Shown here: positions 7,140 through 13,603 of the stretch, in pieces
Layout: every line of letters begins with the position of its first letter
Position numbering within the stretch: the stretch's first letter is position 1
Assembly (NCBI GenBank): GCA_027005175.1
Contig: JALTMC010000517.1
Location: 1-14,848 of the forward strand
DNA length: 14,848 bases
Source: Myxococcales bacterium
GTDB taxonomy: Bacteria > Myxococcota_C > UBA6777
Direction: 5' to 3'
Made by a program: the position numbers and the translations under genes
Notes under the pieces: generated by a model
Database searches by the model: none
What the model was told of the DNA's origin: nothing
Seen by the model: the letters and a program-made list of their open reading frames with translations, nothing else

Positions 7140-8438
7140 TCATCCCAGCAACATTTGTTTCGCTGTGTGCAGCGCCTGGATCAAAGTATCGACTTCTTTG
7201 AGTGTATTGTAAATCCCAAAGCTGGCTCGTGCTGTACCTTCGACCTTCAGAGAGCGCATCAGCGGCTGGGCACAATGGTGCCCTGTTCGAATGGCAACGC
7301 CCTCCATATCAAGGATCTGCCCTAAGTCGTAGGAGTGAACCTGATGCATATTAAAGGAGATGACCCCAAGGTGAGGTGAGGAAGAAGCGTAAACGTCAAG
7401 GAACGCGAGAGAAGAGAGTTGTTCGACAGCATAGGCCATCACTTTCTTTGCATGTTCTGCCACATAGGAGACTTTTGGAGATGGGAAGCGAGGTCTTTGT
7501 TGGTGCTCGGCCATGGCCTGCTCTGTATGTTCTGCCGCATAGGAGGCCTCAAGGGTTTCAAGATAATCGATGGCTGCCGCCCAACCAACAGCAGCTGCGA
7601 TGGGTGGTGTTCCGGCCTCCAACCGACCTGGTAGCCTGTCCCAAGAGGCACTCTCCCAGTCGACCTTTTCGACCATCCCACCACCGACCAAAAGAGGTTC
7701 GATTTGCTCCAGGTATTCGGTCTTTCCATACAATGCACCGATACCTGTGGGGCCGTACATCTTGTGGGCAGAGACAGCATAGAAATCGCAGTTGATGCTC
7801 TGAACTTCAGCGCGTGAGTGTGGCACCCATTGTGCGCCATCGACCACAGAGATCGCCCCAACCTCTCTGGCTCGTTGGACGAAGAGTTGGAGAGGTTGAA
7901 TCGTACCTAATACATTGGACACATGTGTCACCGCCACGACCTTTGTTTGGGATGTGAGCAGTTGTTCAAGTTTGGATAGGTCGAGGATTTGAGTGACGGG
8001 ATCAAGAGGGATATAGCGCAGACGCGCTCCCGTCTGTTGTGCAACTCTTTGCCAGGGAATGATATTCGCGTGGTGTTCCATCACAGAGAGTACGATCTCA
8101 TCACCAGGCTGAAGGTGTTGAAGCCCCCAACCCTGTGCAACGAGGTTCAAAGCTTCTGTGGTGCCATGTGTAAAGACAATCTCATGAGCATATTTGGCAC
8201 CCAGCCAGGAGCGCACTCGCTCCCGACTGGCCTCATAACACTCTGTGGCACGCTGGCTGAGTGTGTGAACACCCCGATGAACATTGGAATGATGGGTATA
8301 TTCGTAATGCATCATGGCCTCGACCACAGGGCGAGGACGCAGGGTCGATGCACCGCTGTCTAGGTAGACGAGAGGTTGCCCCTCAATGCTTTGTTCCAGT
8401 ATTGGAAAATCACGACGTACCCGAGAAGACCAGGACAA
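7140..8438 (-). CDS. Second SufS-type cysteine desulfurase
   Basis: The 432-residue PLP enzyme should release sulfur from cysteine as a persulfide, giving alanine. FPILEQSIEGQPLVYLDSGAS matches the SufS start, EHHANIIPW the substrate region, VVDGAQ the PLP-binding Asp, SAHKMYGPTGIG the Schiff-base Lys226, and RTGHHCAQPLM the persulfide Cys389. The family's usual DNAAS is DSGAS here. It is clearly a paralogue of the desulfurase at 10008-11297. It is about 25 residues longer because of an internal in-frame duplication (SYAAEH at 299 and SYVAEH at 324). The start is TTG at 8438 with GGGGAG six bases ahead; the first 20 codons and this site occur three times in tandem upstream. It may serve a dedicated acceptor, but which is not visible; the downstream neighbour is the cysteine-rich lipoprotein. 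Confidence 0.92.
   Translation of the reverse strand: MSWSSRVRRDFPILEQSIEGQPLVYLDSGASTLRPRPVVEAMMHYEYTHHSNVHRGVHTLSQRATECYEASRERVRSWLGAKYAHEIVFTHGTTEALNLVAQGWGLQHLQPGDEIVLSVMEHHANIIPWQRVAQQTGARLRYIPLDPVTQILDLSKLEQLLTSQTKVVAVTHVSNVLGTIQPLQLFVQRAREVGAISVVDGAQWVPHSRAEVQSINCDFYAVSAHKMYGPTGIGALYGKTEYLEQIEPLLVGGGMVEKVDWESASWDRLPGRLEAGTPPIAAAVGWAAAIDYLETLEASYAAEHTEQAMAEHQQRPRFPSPKVSYVAEHAKKVMAYAVEQLSSLAFLDVYASSSPHLGVISFNMHQVHSYDLGQILDMEGVAIRTGHHCAQPLMRSLKVEGTARASFGIYNTLKEVDTLIQALHTAKQMLLG
7451..7550. repeat. 75-base in-frame duplication inside the second desulfurase
   Basis: Similar stretches around 7451-7475 and 7526-7550 (core ATGTTCTGCC, then CATAGGAG) are offset by exactly 75 bases, or 25 codons. 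The protein accordingly shows SYAAEHTEQAMAE and then SYVAEHAKKVMAY. The copies have diverged, so the event is not brand new. It enlarges the small-domain linker of the enzyme without hitting catalytic residues. Confidence 0.7.
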
Positions 8439-8584
8439 AAGGATCTCCCCTCCATGCTTTGTTCCAGTATTGGAAGATCACGACATATCTGAGAAGACCA
8501 GGACAAAAGGATCTCCCCTCCATGCTTTATTCCAGTATTGGAAGATCACGACGTACCTGAGAAGCCCAGGACAAAAGGATCTCC
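8381..8584. repeat. Three tandem 68-base copies of the second desulfurase's translation start
   Basis: Copies at 8381-8448, 8449-8516 and 8517-8584 are nearly identical. Each contains, on the minus strand, the GGGGAG ribosome site (cut at the outer edges), the TTG start and about 20 codons of SufS. Only the first (lowest coordinate) copy leads into the gene. As 68 is not a multiple of three, the others cannot extend the protein. From copy 3 the TTG at 8574 gives 15 codons and TAA at 8527; from copy 2 the TTG at 8506 gives 48 codons ending at 8360, overlapping the true start out of frame. This fills the 150-base gap after the DUF59 gene. Confidence 0.9.
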
Positions 8585-8588
8585 CCAC

Positions 8589-9350
8589 CTAGAAGAATCC
8601 CAGTTCGAGTTGTGCGGCTTCAGACATCATATCAGGAGTCCAGGGTGGATCCCAAACAAGCTCGACACGAGCCGACTTAACATCCTCAACAGCAAGTGTT
8701 TTATCCTCCACCTCAAGAACCAAAGAGCCCGCAACAGGACATGCGGGGGAGGTCAGAGTCATCTGCACCACAACACCAAAATCATCCGCCACTTTGATGT
8801 CATAGATCAGCCCAAGCTCATAGATATCCACAGGGATTTCAGGGTCGAAGATCGTATGTATCTGGTCTACGATCCGCTCTTCCAAGGCGACCTTCGCCTT
8901 CAGCAAGTCGGACCCTGTCAAAGCAGGCTTCGCAGTAGACTCCCCCTCCGACGCCTCGGCTTCTTCCGAGTTTTCAGCGATCACCGCAGACGCTCCAAAG
9001 TCATTCTCTACCGAAACTTCAGCTTCTTCCGAGTTTTCAGCAATCACCGCAGACGCTCCAACGTTGTTGGTCTGCGCTGAGGGAGCCACTGTTTCTTCTT
9101 CTACAGAAGGCGAGTCAACAGAGGACAGAAGGTTGAAGCTCGGTGCCTTCGACTTTGGAGAATCGTCATCCAATGCTTCACTGACGCTTTGCGATCCATT
9201 GCGGAGGGAGGGAGCTGGTATCACTTGTTGTTCCGTCTGCTCTGCAGCCTGAGCACTCGCAGGCTGTGGTCGTGACACAGAAGACTCAACCTGCCCTGAT
9301 GGAGCATCGGTTTCAAGTGCAAAGTCTGCGGTGTTCGATTCCGTCTTCAT
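8589..9350 (-). CDS. sufT: SufT-like DUF59 Fe-S maturation protein with long acidic N-terminus
   Basis: From ATG 9350 the product has 253 residues. The last 100 or so form the DUF59/MIP18 domain: ERIVDQIHTIFDPEIPVDIYELGLIYDI, MTLTSPACPVAG with the conserved Cys, and VELVWDPPWTPDMMSEAAQLELG. In SufT/PaaD relatives this domain helps build or deliver Fe-S clusters. The first 150 residues are a low-complexity Ser/Glu/Ala extension, unlike typical SufT proteins of about 100-180 residues, and contain a 21-residue duplication (GASAVIAENSEEAE twice). AAAGGA eight bases before ATG 9350 favours this start over a GTG at 9377. It follows sufU by 30 bases. Its place in the operon agrees with a SUF role; the function of the extension is unknown. 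Confidence 0.85.
   Translation of the reverse strand: MKTESNTADFALETDAPSGQVESSVSRPQPASAQAAEQTEQQVIPAPSLRNGSQSVSEALDDDSPKSKAPSFNLLSSVDSPSVEEETVAPSAQTNNVGASAVIAENSEEAEVSVENDFGASAVIAENSEEAEASEGESTAKPALTGSDLLKAKVALEERIVDQIHTIFDPEIPVDIYELGLIYDIKVADDFGVVVQMTLTSPACPVAGSLVLEVEDKTLAVEDVKSARVELVWDPPWTPDMMSEAAQLELGFF
8958..9061. repeat. 63-base in-frame duplication in the SufT-like gene
   Basis: A 41-base stretch containing CTTCTTCCGAGTTTTCAGC occurs at 8958-8998 and again at 9021-9061, offset by 63 bases (21 codons) with two or so differences. It encodes two copies of GASAVIAENSEEAE in the acidic extension. The near identity indicates a recent event. Confidence 0.85.
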
Positions 9351-9358
9351 AAGATGTA

Positions 9359-9364
9359 TCCTTT
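9359..9364 (-). promoter_or_regulatory. Ribosome binding site selecting the SufT-like start
   Basis: AAAGGA lies eight bases before ATG 9350 and would be inside the coding region if the upstream GTG at 9377 were used, so 9350 is preferred. Confidence 0.6.
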
Positions 9365-9380
9365 CTCTCAACAGCACTGA

Positions 9381-9836
9381 CTATTCTGTAGAAACTGTTT
9401 CAGGTGAATGATCAAGTGCTGCCTGCAGAGTATGCCATGCTAGCGTAGCACATTTGATTCGAGCCGGGTACTGAGCCACTCCCGCAAACACAATCAATTC
9501 ACCCAGTGATTCAGCCTCTTGTTCAATATGGAGTTCATCAGCAAGAAGCTGATGAAACTTTGTCTGAAGTTGTTTGACCTCTGCCATTGTCTTCCCCTGA
9601 AGGTACTCCGTCATCAGTGACGCAGATGCGGTACAAATAGCACAACCCTCCCCAACAAAACGAACCTGTTGTACCTTTTCTTCCACAAGATTCAAAAAGA
9701 TCTCGACCCGATCACCACACAATGGATTGTTCCCTTCCGCATGATGAGTCGCATTCTCTAAAGCTCCAAAATTGTGAGGTGCCCGGTTATGCTCCAGCAC
9801 AACCCTGCGGTATAGCTCTTTGAGATCCTGTGACAT
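9381..9836 (-). CDS. sufU: SufU-type Zn-dependent sulfur transfer protein
   Basis: The 151-residue protein has the IscU-like fold expected of SufU, which takes persulfide sulfur from SufS by a zinc-ligand swap and passes it to the SufBCD scaffold. Cys40 in NPLCGD, with Asp42, Cys65 in GEGCAICTASAS and Cys129 in PARIKCATLAW correspond to the three Cys and one Asp zinc ligands of the Bacillus subtilis protein. The 18-20 residue insertion before the last Cys (residues about 85-108), absent from IscU, is present. AGGA seven bases ahead supports ATG 9836. It follows sufS after a 171-base gap with a palindrome array. The SufS-SufU pairing is the standard arrangement in Gram-positive and several other phyla. 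Confidence 0.95.
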   Translation of the reverse strand: MSQDLKELYRRVVLEHNRAPHNFGALENATHHAEGNNPLCGDRVEIFLNLVEEKVQQVRFVGEGCAICTASASLMTEYLQGKTMAEVKQLQTKFHQLLADELHIEQEAESLGELIVFAGVAQYPARIKCATLAWHTLQAALDHSPETVSTE

Positions 9837-9887
9837 GGTCCATTCCTAGTTAGTGAACTCAACATTCATTCCTTCGCCAAGAACACA

Positions 9888-9973
9888 GAGTCGAATCGCC
9901 GACTCTTTGAACGAAGTCGCCGACTCTTTGAATTGAGTCGCCGACTCTTTGGATTGAGTCACCGACTCTTTGG
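9888..9973. repeat. Four palindromic repeats at 21-base period between sufS and sufU
   Basis: The unit core TCGCCGACTCTTTGA starts at 9896, 9917, 9938 and, with one change, 9959: a period of exactly 21 bases. Each core sits in an imperfect to perfect 13-base palindrome; the third, GAGTCGCCGACTC, is perfect, and the others differ at one or two outer bases. In RNA each can form a five-pair stem with a three-base loop. The flanks 9837-9887 and 9974-10007 show no other structure or gene. Confidence 0.85.
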
Positions 9974-10007
9974 GCCGGGTAATCAGGCACTTGAACGCGA
10001 AGCTCGG

Positions 10008-11297
10008 TCAAAACTTAAAGATATCGATTGCTTTGAGAATGGCAGCGGCAAGTTGATCGATTTCTTCTTTGGTGTTGTAGAAGGCAAAGGACGCGCGAGC
10101 AGTTGCGGGTATGTTGAAAAAGTCCATCACAGGTTGAGCGCAGTGATGGCCTGTTCGTATGGCGACGCCTTCGTTATCCAGAATGGTTCCAAGGTCGTGT
10201 GGATGGATATCTTTCACCACAAAGGAGAGCACGCTGGCTTTCTTTTCGGCAGTACCGATAATCCGAAGCCCAGGTATCTTTGATACGATCTCGGTTCCAT
10301 AGGTCAGAAGTTCATTTTCATACGCAGCGATCTTCTCCATACCAATAGTTTGCAGATAATCGATCGCGGCCCCCAATCCGATCGTGCCGGAGATATTGGG
10401 AGTACCCGCCTCAAAACGTGCAGGGGGTTCGGCGTATACAGTGTTTTCAAACGTAACGGTTTCGATCATATCGCCTCCCCCCTGGTAAGGAGACATCTGC
10501 TTCAACAGATCCAGTTTACCGTATAGAACACCAATGCCCGAGGGACCGGACATCTTGTGTGCAGAGAAGGCATAAAAATCGCAGTCAAGCTCTCGAACAT
10601 CTACAGGCATATGAGGGACAGCTTGTGCACCATCGACAAGCACAGGGATGTCGCGTTCATGTGCGATAGCGGTCATCTCTTTGATTGGGTTTACCGTACC
10701 CAAGGCGTTGGAGACATGCATCACGGAGAGCAACCGGGTACGTTCGGTCAGTTGGGCCTTAAAGTTATCCAAGGAGAAAGAGCCGTCTTCACGGATAGGA
10801 ATCACCTTCAACACAATGCCCAGTTGGTCGCGTAGGATCTGCCAGGGTACGATATTAGAGTGATGTTCCATATGTGAGATAAGTACTTCATCACCGGCCT
10901 GTAGGCGATCTCGTCCAAACGTTTGGGCCACCAGATTAATGGCCTCTGTGGTACCTCGAACAAAGACAATCTCACGTTCAGAAGAGGCATTGATAAAATG
11001 TTGCACCTTCACCCGAGCATCTTCATAAGCCTGTGTGGTGCGCTGGCTTAAGGTGTGAACCCCGCGATGAATATTGGCGTAGTCGTGATGGTAGAGATGT
11101 TGAATCGCACCCGTGACCTGAACAGGGCGCTGGCTCGATGCAGCATTATCCAAATAGACCAGCGGTTTGCCACGTACCTCTTGATGCAAAATAGGGAAAT
11201 CCTTACGGATCGCATCGACATCAAAGACTGGAGTATTTACACTGAAGGGGGTACTCATATTGTGTTCTCGTACGTTTTGCATCGCATGTCCGTCCAT
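10008..11297 (-). CDS. sufS: SufS cysteine desulfurase (primary)
   Basis: This group II PLP desulfurase (429 residues) mobilises cysteine sulfur for the SUF machinery. RKDFPILHQEVRGKPLVYLDNAAS is the classical N-terminal signature, MEHHSNIVPWQ the substrate segment, VDGAQAVPHM the PLP-Asp site, SAHKMSGPSGIG the Schiff-base Lys248, and RTGHHCAQPVM the persulfide Cys386 on its short loop. ATG 11297 has GGGTGAT nine bases ahead, but ATGs at 11282 and 11258 are also in frame, and the family signature begins only at about residue 30, so the start is uncertain. It lies 33 bases after sufD and before sufU, the usual sufDSU order. A paralogue lies three genes downstream in the same operon. Confidence 0.96.
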   Translation of the reverse strand: MDGHAMQNVREHNMSTPFSVNTPVFDVDAIRKDFPILHQEVRGKPLVYLDNAASSQRPVQVTGAIQHLYHHDYANIHRGVHTLSQRTTQAYEDARVKVQHFINASSEREIVFVRGTTEAINLVAQTFGRDRLQAGDEVLISHMEHHSNIVPWQILRDQLGIVLKVIPIREDGSFSLDNFKAQLTERTRLLSVMHVSNALGTVNPIKEMTAIAHERDIPVLVDGAQAVPHMPVDVRELDCDFYAFSAHKMSGPSGIGVLYGKLDLLKQMSPYQGGGDMIETVTFENTVYAEPPARFEAGTPNISGTIGLGAAIDYLQTIGMEKIAAYENELLTYGTEIVSKIPGLRIIGTAEKKASVLSFVVKDIHPHDLGTILDNEGVAIRTGHHCAQPVMDFFNIPATARASFAFYNTKEEIDQLAAAILKAIDIFKF

Positions 11298-11330
11298 TGT
11301 CTACGCATCACCCGTATTTGGGCCTACACA

Positions 11331-12659
11331 TCACGCGACGTTAAAGTCCATTCGTTCTTGCAGTTGGGCACTCAGAACGTCTCGTAATGACTCGATTTTC
11401 ACACGTTCCACCAGATCGCAAGCAAAGGCATAGGTAAGGATACGCTTGGATTCCTCTTTGCCGATGCCACGAGAACGCAGATAAAACATCGAATCATCAT
11501 CAAGAAAACCACTTGTCATGCCATGAGAACACTTTACATCGTCTGCAAAGATTTCTAGCTGTGGCCTGCTGTATGTCTCAGCATGGTCTGACAACAGCAA
11601 CGCCTGATTGGTCTGGTAAGCATCCGTCTTTTGTGCCTTCTGACGCACATGGATCTTGCCGTTGAAGACGCAAACACCTTTGTCGCTCAAGATATTCTTG
11701 TAGTACTGATTGCTTGTACAATGAGGCATCGCATGTTCCATACAAATGCGATTGACCATACGCTGCTCTCCCTCGGGCATAGCCAGGCCATTGAGATCAC
11801 AGTGAGCATTCTCCCCCAACAAGAGAGCCTCTATTTCATGACGTGATGTGGCACCACCAAAGGCAAAATAGCCAGACTGGAACTCACTCGACTCGCCCAA
11901 CTCAATCTGAGTTTGAGCCAAATGCCAAGCACCGCGATCTTCGTTTTGGACCTTGTAGTGTTCGACATGTGCTTCCTCTCCCAAGACGTAGGAAGATGCG
12001 ACATTCGTCCAGTAGTTTCCTTCACCAGAGGAGATATAAGTCTCGATCAGGTGAACCTTGCTACGCGCTCCGACAACCACCAAGTTGCGAGGTTGAATCA
12101 TCGCATCAGCGTTGTCGGATGTTGCGACAGAGACAATGTGTAAGGGCTCATCAATCTCGGTATCGTCTGGAACAAAGAGGAATGCTCCATCAGAGACCAT
12201 TGCCTGATTGAGGTAAGAGAAGGGGTTTTCATTGCGAAAATCAAGCAACCGTCCCCATTGTTCTTGAATCACACCAGCCCACGATTCGTCAGACCATGCA
12301 GCCCGGATAGAGCCCACGTAAGCATTGTCACCCCAGGAAGGCAAGCGCGACAGAGAGCTGTTCAAGTAGCCATCGACAAACACCAGCCGAGAGGGGCTCG
12401 GAGAGCCACCCAGAAGAGACTGCAGTTGTGCAGAATCCAACGATGTTTCAGGGGCTTTTGTGATAGGTTGGAAAGAGGTGAAGTCCCAGCCGCGCAGGGG
12501 GGTGTATCTCCACTCTTCTGTTTTCCGATGGGGCAGCCCGGCTTGCACAAACAACTCATAGGCTCGTTGGCGCAGTTTGGACATGGCGGCAGGTTCTCGA
12601 TCCTTCACCTGCTCCTGCCATAGAGAGAACTGTGTCTCAAAAGGTTGTATTTCGTTCAT
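11331..12659 (-). CDS. sufD: SufD scaffold subunit
   Basis: SufD (442 residues) is the partner of SufB in the SufBC2D complex on which Fe-S clusters are built. The N-terminal helical part (LRQRAYELFVQAGLPHRKTEEWRYTPL) matches SufD, the middle is the right-handed beta-helix, and the C-terminal DDVKCSHGMTSGFLDDDSMFYLRSRGI carries Cys377 and His379, equivalent to the functional Cys358 and His360 of E. coli SufD. ATG 12659 lacks a good ribosome site of its own. Instead it overlaps by ATGA the stop of a 11-codon micro-ORF that has a strong AGGAG, which suggests coupled translation. There is no in-frame start further upstream before a stop at 12702-12704. Confidence 0.96.
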   Translation of the reverse strand: MNEIQPFETQFSLWQEQVKDREPAAMSKLRQRAYELFVQAGLPHRKTEEWRYTPLRGWDFTSFQPITKAPETSLDSAQLQSLLGGSPSPSRLVFVDGYLNSSLSRLPSWGDNAYVGSIRAAWSDESWAGVIQEQWGRLLDFRNENPFSYLNQAMVSDGAFLFVPDDTEIDEPLHIVSVATSDNADAMIQPRNLVVVGARSKVHLIETYISSGEGNYWTNVASSYVLGEEAHVEHYKVQNEDRGAWHLAQTQIELGESSEFQSGYFAFGGATSRHEIEALLLGENAHCDLNGLAMPEGEQRMVNRICMEHAMPHCTSNQYYKNILSDKGVCVFNGKIHVRQKAQKTDAYQTNQALLLSDHAETYSRPQLEIFADDVKCSHGMTSGFLDDDSMFYLRSRGIGKEESKRILTYAFACDLVERVKIESLRDVLSAQLQERMDFNVA

Positions 12660-12691
12660 GATCTGCTTGTTCTCGATATCTGGGTTCTCAT
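12656..12691 (-). CDS. Micro-ORF (11 codons) coupled to sufD
   Basis: ATG at 12691 reads MRTQISRTSRS and stops with TGA at 12658-12656, sharing the ATGA with the sufD start. AGGAG lies seven bases before it (12703-12699), whereas sufD itself has no clear ribosome site. The arrangement fits translational coupling, in which ribosomes ending the micro-ORF reinitiate at sufD. The peptide shows no likeness to known proteins and may have no role of its own. It lies in the 92-base gap between sufC and sufD, where GAGAACCCA occurs twice. Confidence 0.5.
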   Translation of the reverse strand: MRTQISRTSRS

Positions 12692-12751
12692 GTGGGTTCT
12701 CCTATGGGAATAGCATCATGTTTGTTGTCGAGCCATGGGATGCATTCCGCT

Positions 12752-13501
12752 TTAGGCAACACCGTCTTCAATCCAGGAATAGCCTTTCTCTTCCAACTCA
12801 AGAGCCAGCTCTTTGCCACCGGATCGAACGATCTGACCTTTGTAGAGAACATGTGTAAAGTCGGGAACAATATGGTCCAAAAGCCTCTGATAATGAGTAA
12901 TAACGATGACAGAACGGGCTTCGTGACGCAACGCATTGACGCCCCGCGCCACGACCTGCAAGGCATCGATATCGAGCCCAGAGTCGGTCTCGTCCAGAAT
13001 CGCGAGTTTTGGTTCAAGCACAGACATCTGTAAGACTTCGTTGCGCTTTTTCTCCCCGCCCGAGAAACCTTCGTTGAGAGAACGTTTCAAAAAGACCGGG
13101 TCGATCTCTAAAGTCTTGAGTTTCTCACGAACCAACTTCAGAAACTGAACTCCATCAAGCTCTTCTTTTCCCCGGGCTTTACGGATGGAGTTCAAAGCCG
13201 TACGCAGGAAGTATGCATTGCCCACACCCGGGATTTCAACAGGATACTGAAAGGCCAAAAAGATCCCCGCGACAGCACGCTCATCAGGCTCAAGCTCCAG
13301 CAAGTCCTCGCCATTAAACAAAACACTACCGTCTGTCACATCGTAGCCATCGCGACCTGCCAAGACTTGGGCCAGTGTACTTTTACCAGAACCATTGGGT
13401 CCCATAATTGCGTGAACCTCACCGGGTTTCACGCTGAGGTTAAGACCGCGAAGGATCTCCTTCTCTTCGACCCTGGCGTGAAGATTCTTAATCTCCAACA
13501 T
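12752..13501 (-). CDS. sufC: SufC ATPase
   Basis: This soluble ABC-type ATPase (249 residues) drives the SufBC2D scaffold. It has Walker A GPNGSGKST (34-42), Q-loop Gln85 in AFQYP, the signature SGGEKKR (147-153), Walker B LAILDETDSGLD with Glu171, and the switch His203 in ITHYQR. AFQYPVEIPGV and the GFSGGEKKRNEVLQM stretch are specific to SufC among ABC proteins. ATG 13501 follows AAGGAG (13517-13512) by ten bases. It is separated from sufB by 102 bases with a weak hairpin and from sufD by 92 bases. Confidence 0.97.
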   Translation of the reverse strand: MLEIKNLHARVEEKEILRGLNLSVKPGEVHAIMGPNGSGKSTLAQVLAGRDGYDVTDGSVLFNGEDLLELEPDERAVAGIFLAFQYPVEIPGVGNAYFLRTALNSIRKARGKEELDGVQFLKLVREKLKTLEIDPVFLKRSLNEGFSGGEKKRNEVLQMSVLEPKLAILDETDSGLDIDALQVVARGVNALRHEARSVIVITHYQRLLDHIVPDFTHVLYKGQIVRSGGKELALELEEKGYSWIEDGVA

Positions 13502-13534
13502 AATGACTCTACTCCTTAATCAAAAATAAAATGG

Positions 13535-13549
13535 TCCGAACCCGTCGGA
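13535..13549. other. Weak hairpin in the sufB-sufC gap
   Basis: TCCGA and TCGGA pair across a five-base loop, and on the minus strand the stem is followed two bases later by a T-rich run (ATTTTATTTTTG). The stem is only five pairs, so it is at most a pause or partial terminator that could lower the expression of the genes after sufB. Confidence 0.3.
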
Positions 13550-13603
13550 GACTCAAGATACCGAATGTGTAGTGGGTTGGGAGAATCGAGAGGCTAGAAA
13601 CTC

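Noticed and set aside
8381-8584. 68-base repeats as a CRISPR array
   Set aside because: Repeats abut with no spacers between them and consist of the sufS start; no cas gene is present.
9333-9342. GTTCGATTCC as a tRNA T-loop
   Set aside because: It lies inside the SufT-like coding region on the other strand, and no acceptor stem, anticodon arm or D arm can be built around it.
9888-9973. 21-base repeats as a CRISPR array or as rho-independent terminators
   Set aside because: The units are tandem and short without unique spacers, and no T tract follows the stems on either strand beyond three bases.
9933-10283. Plus-strand frame beginning with RRLFGLSHRLFG repeats
   Set aside because: Its repetition comes from the 21-base array and the rest is antisense to sufS; no ribosome site or motif supports it.
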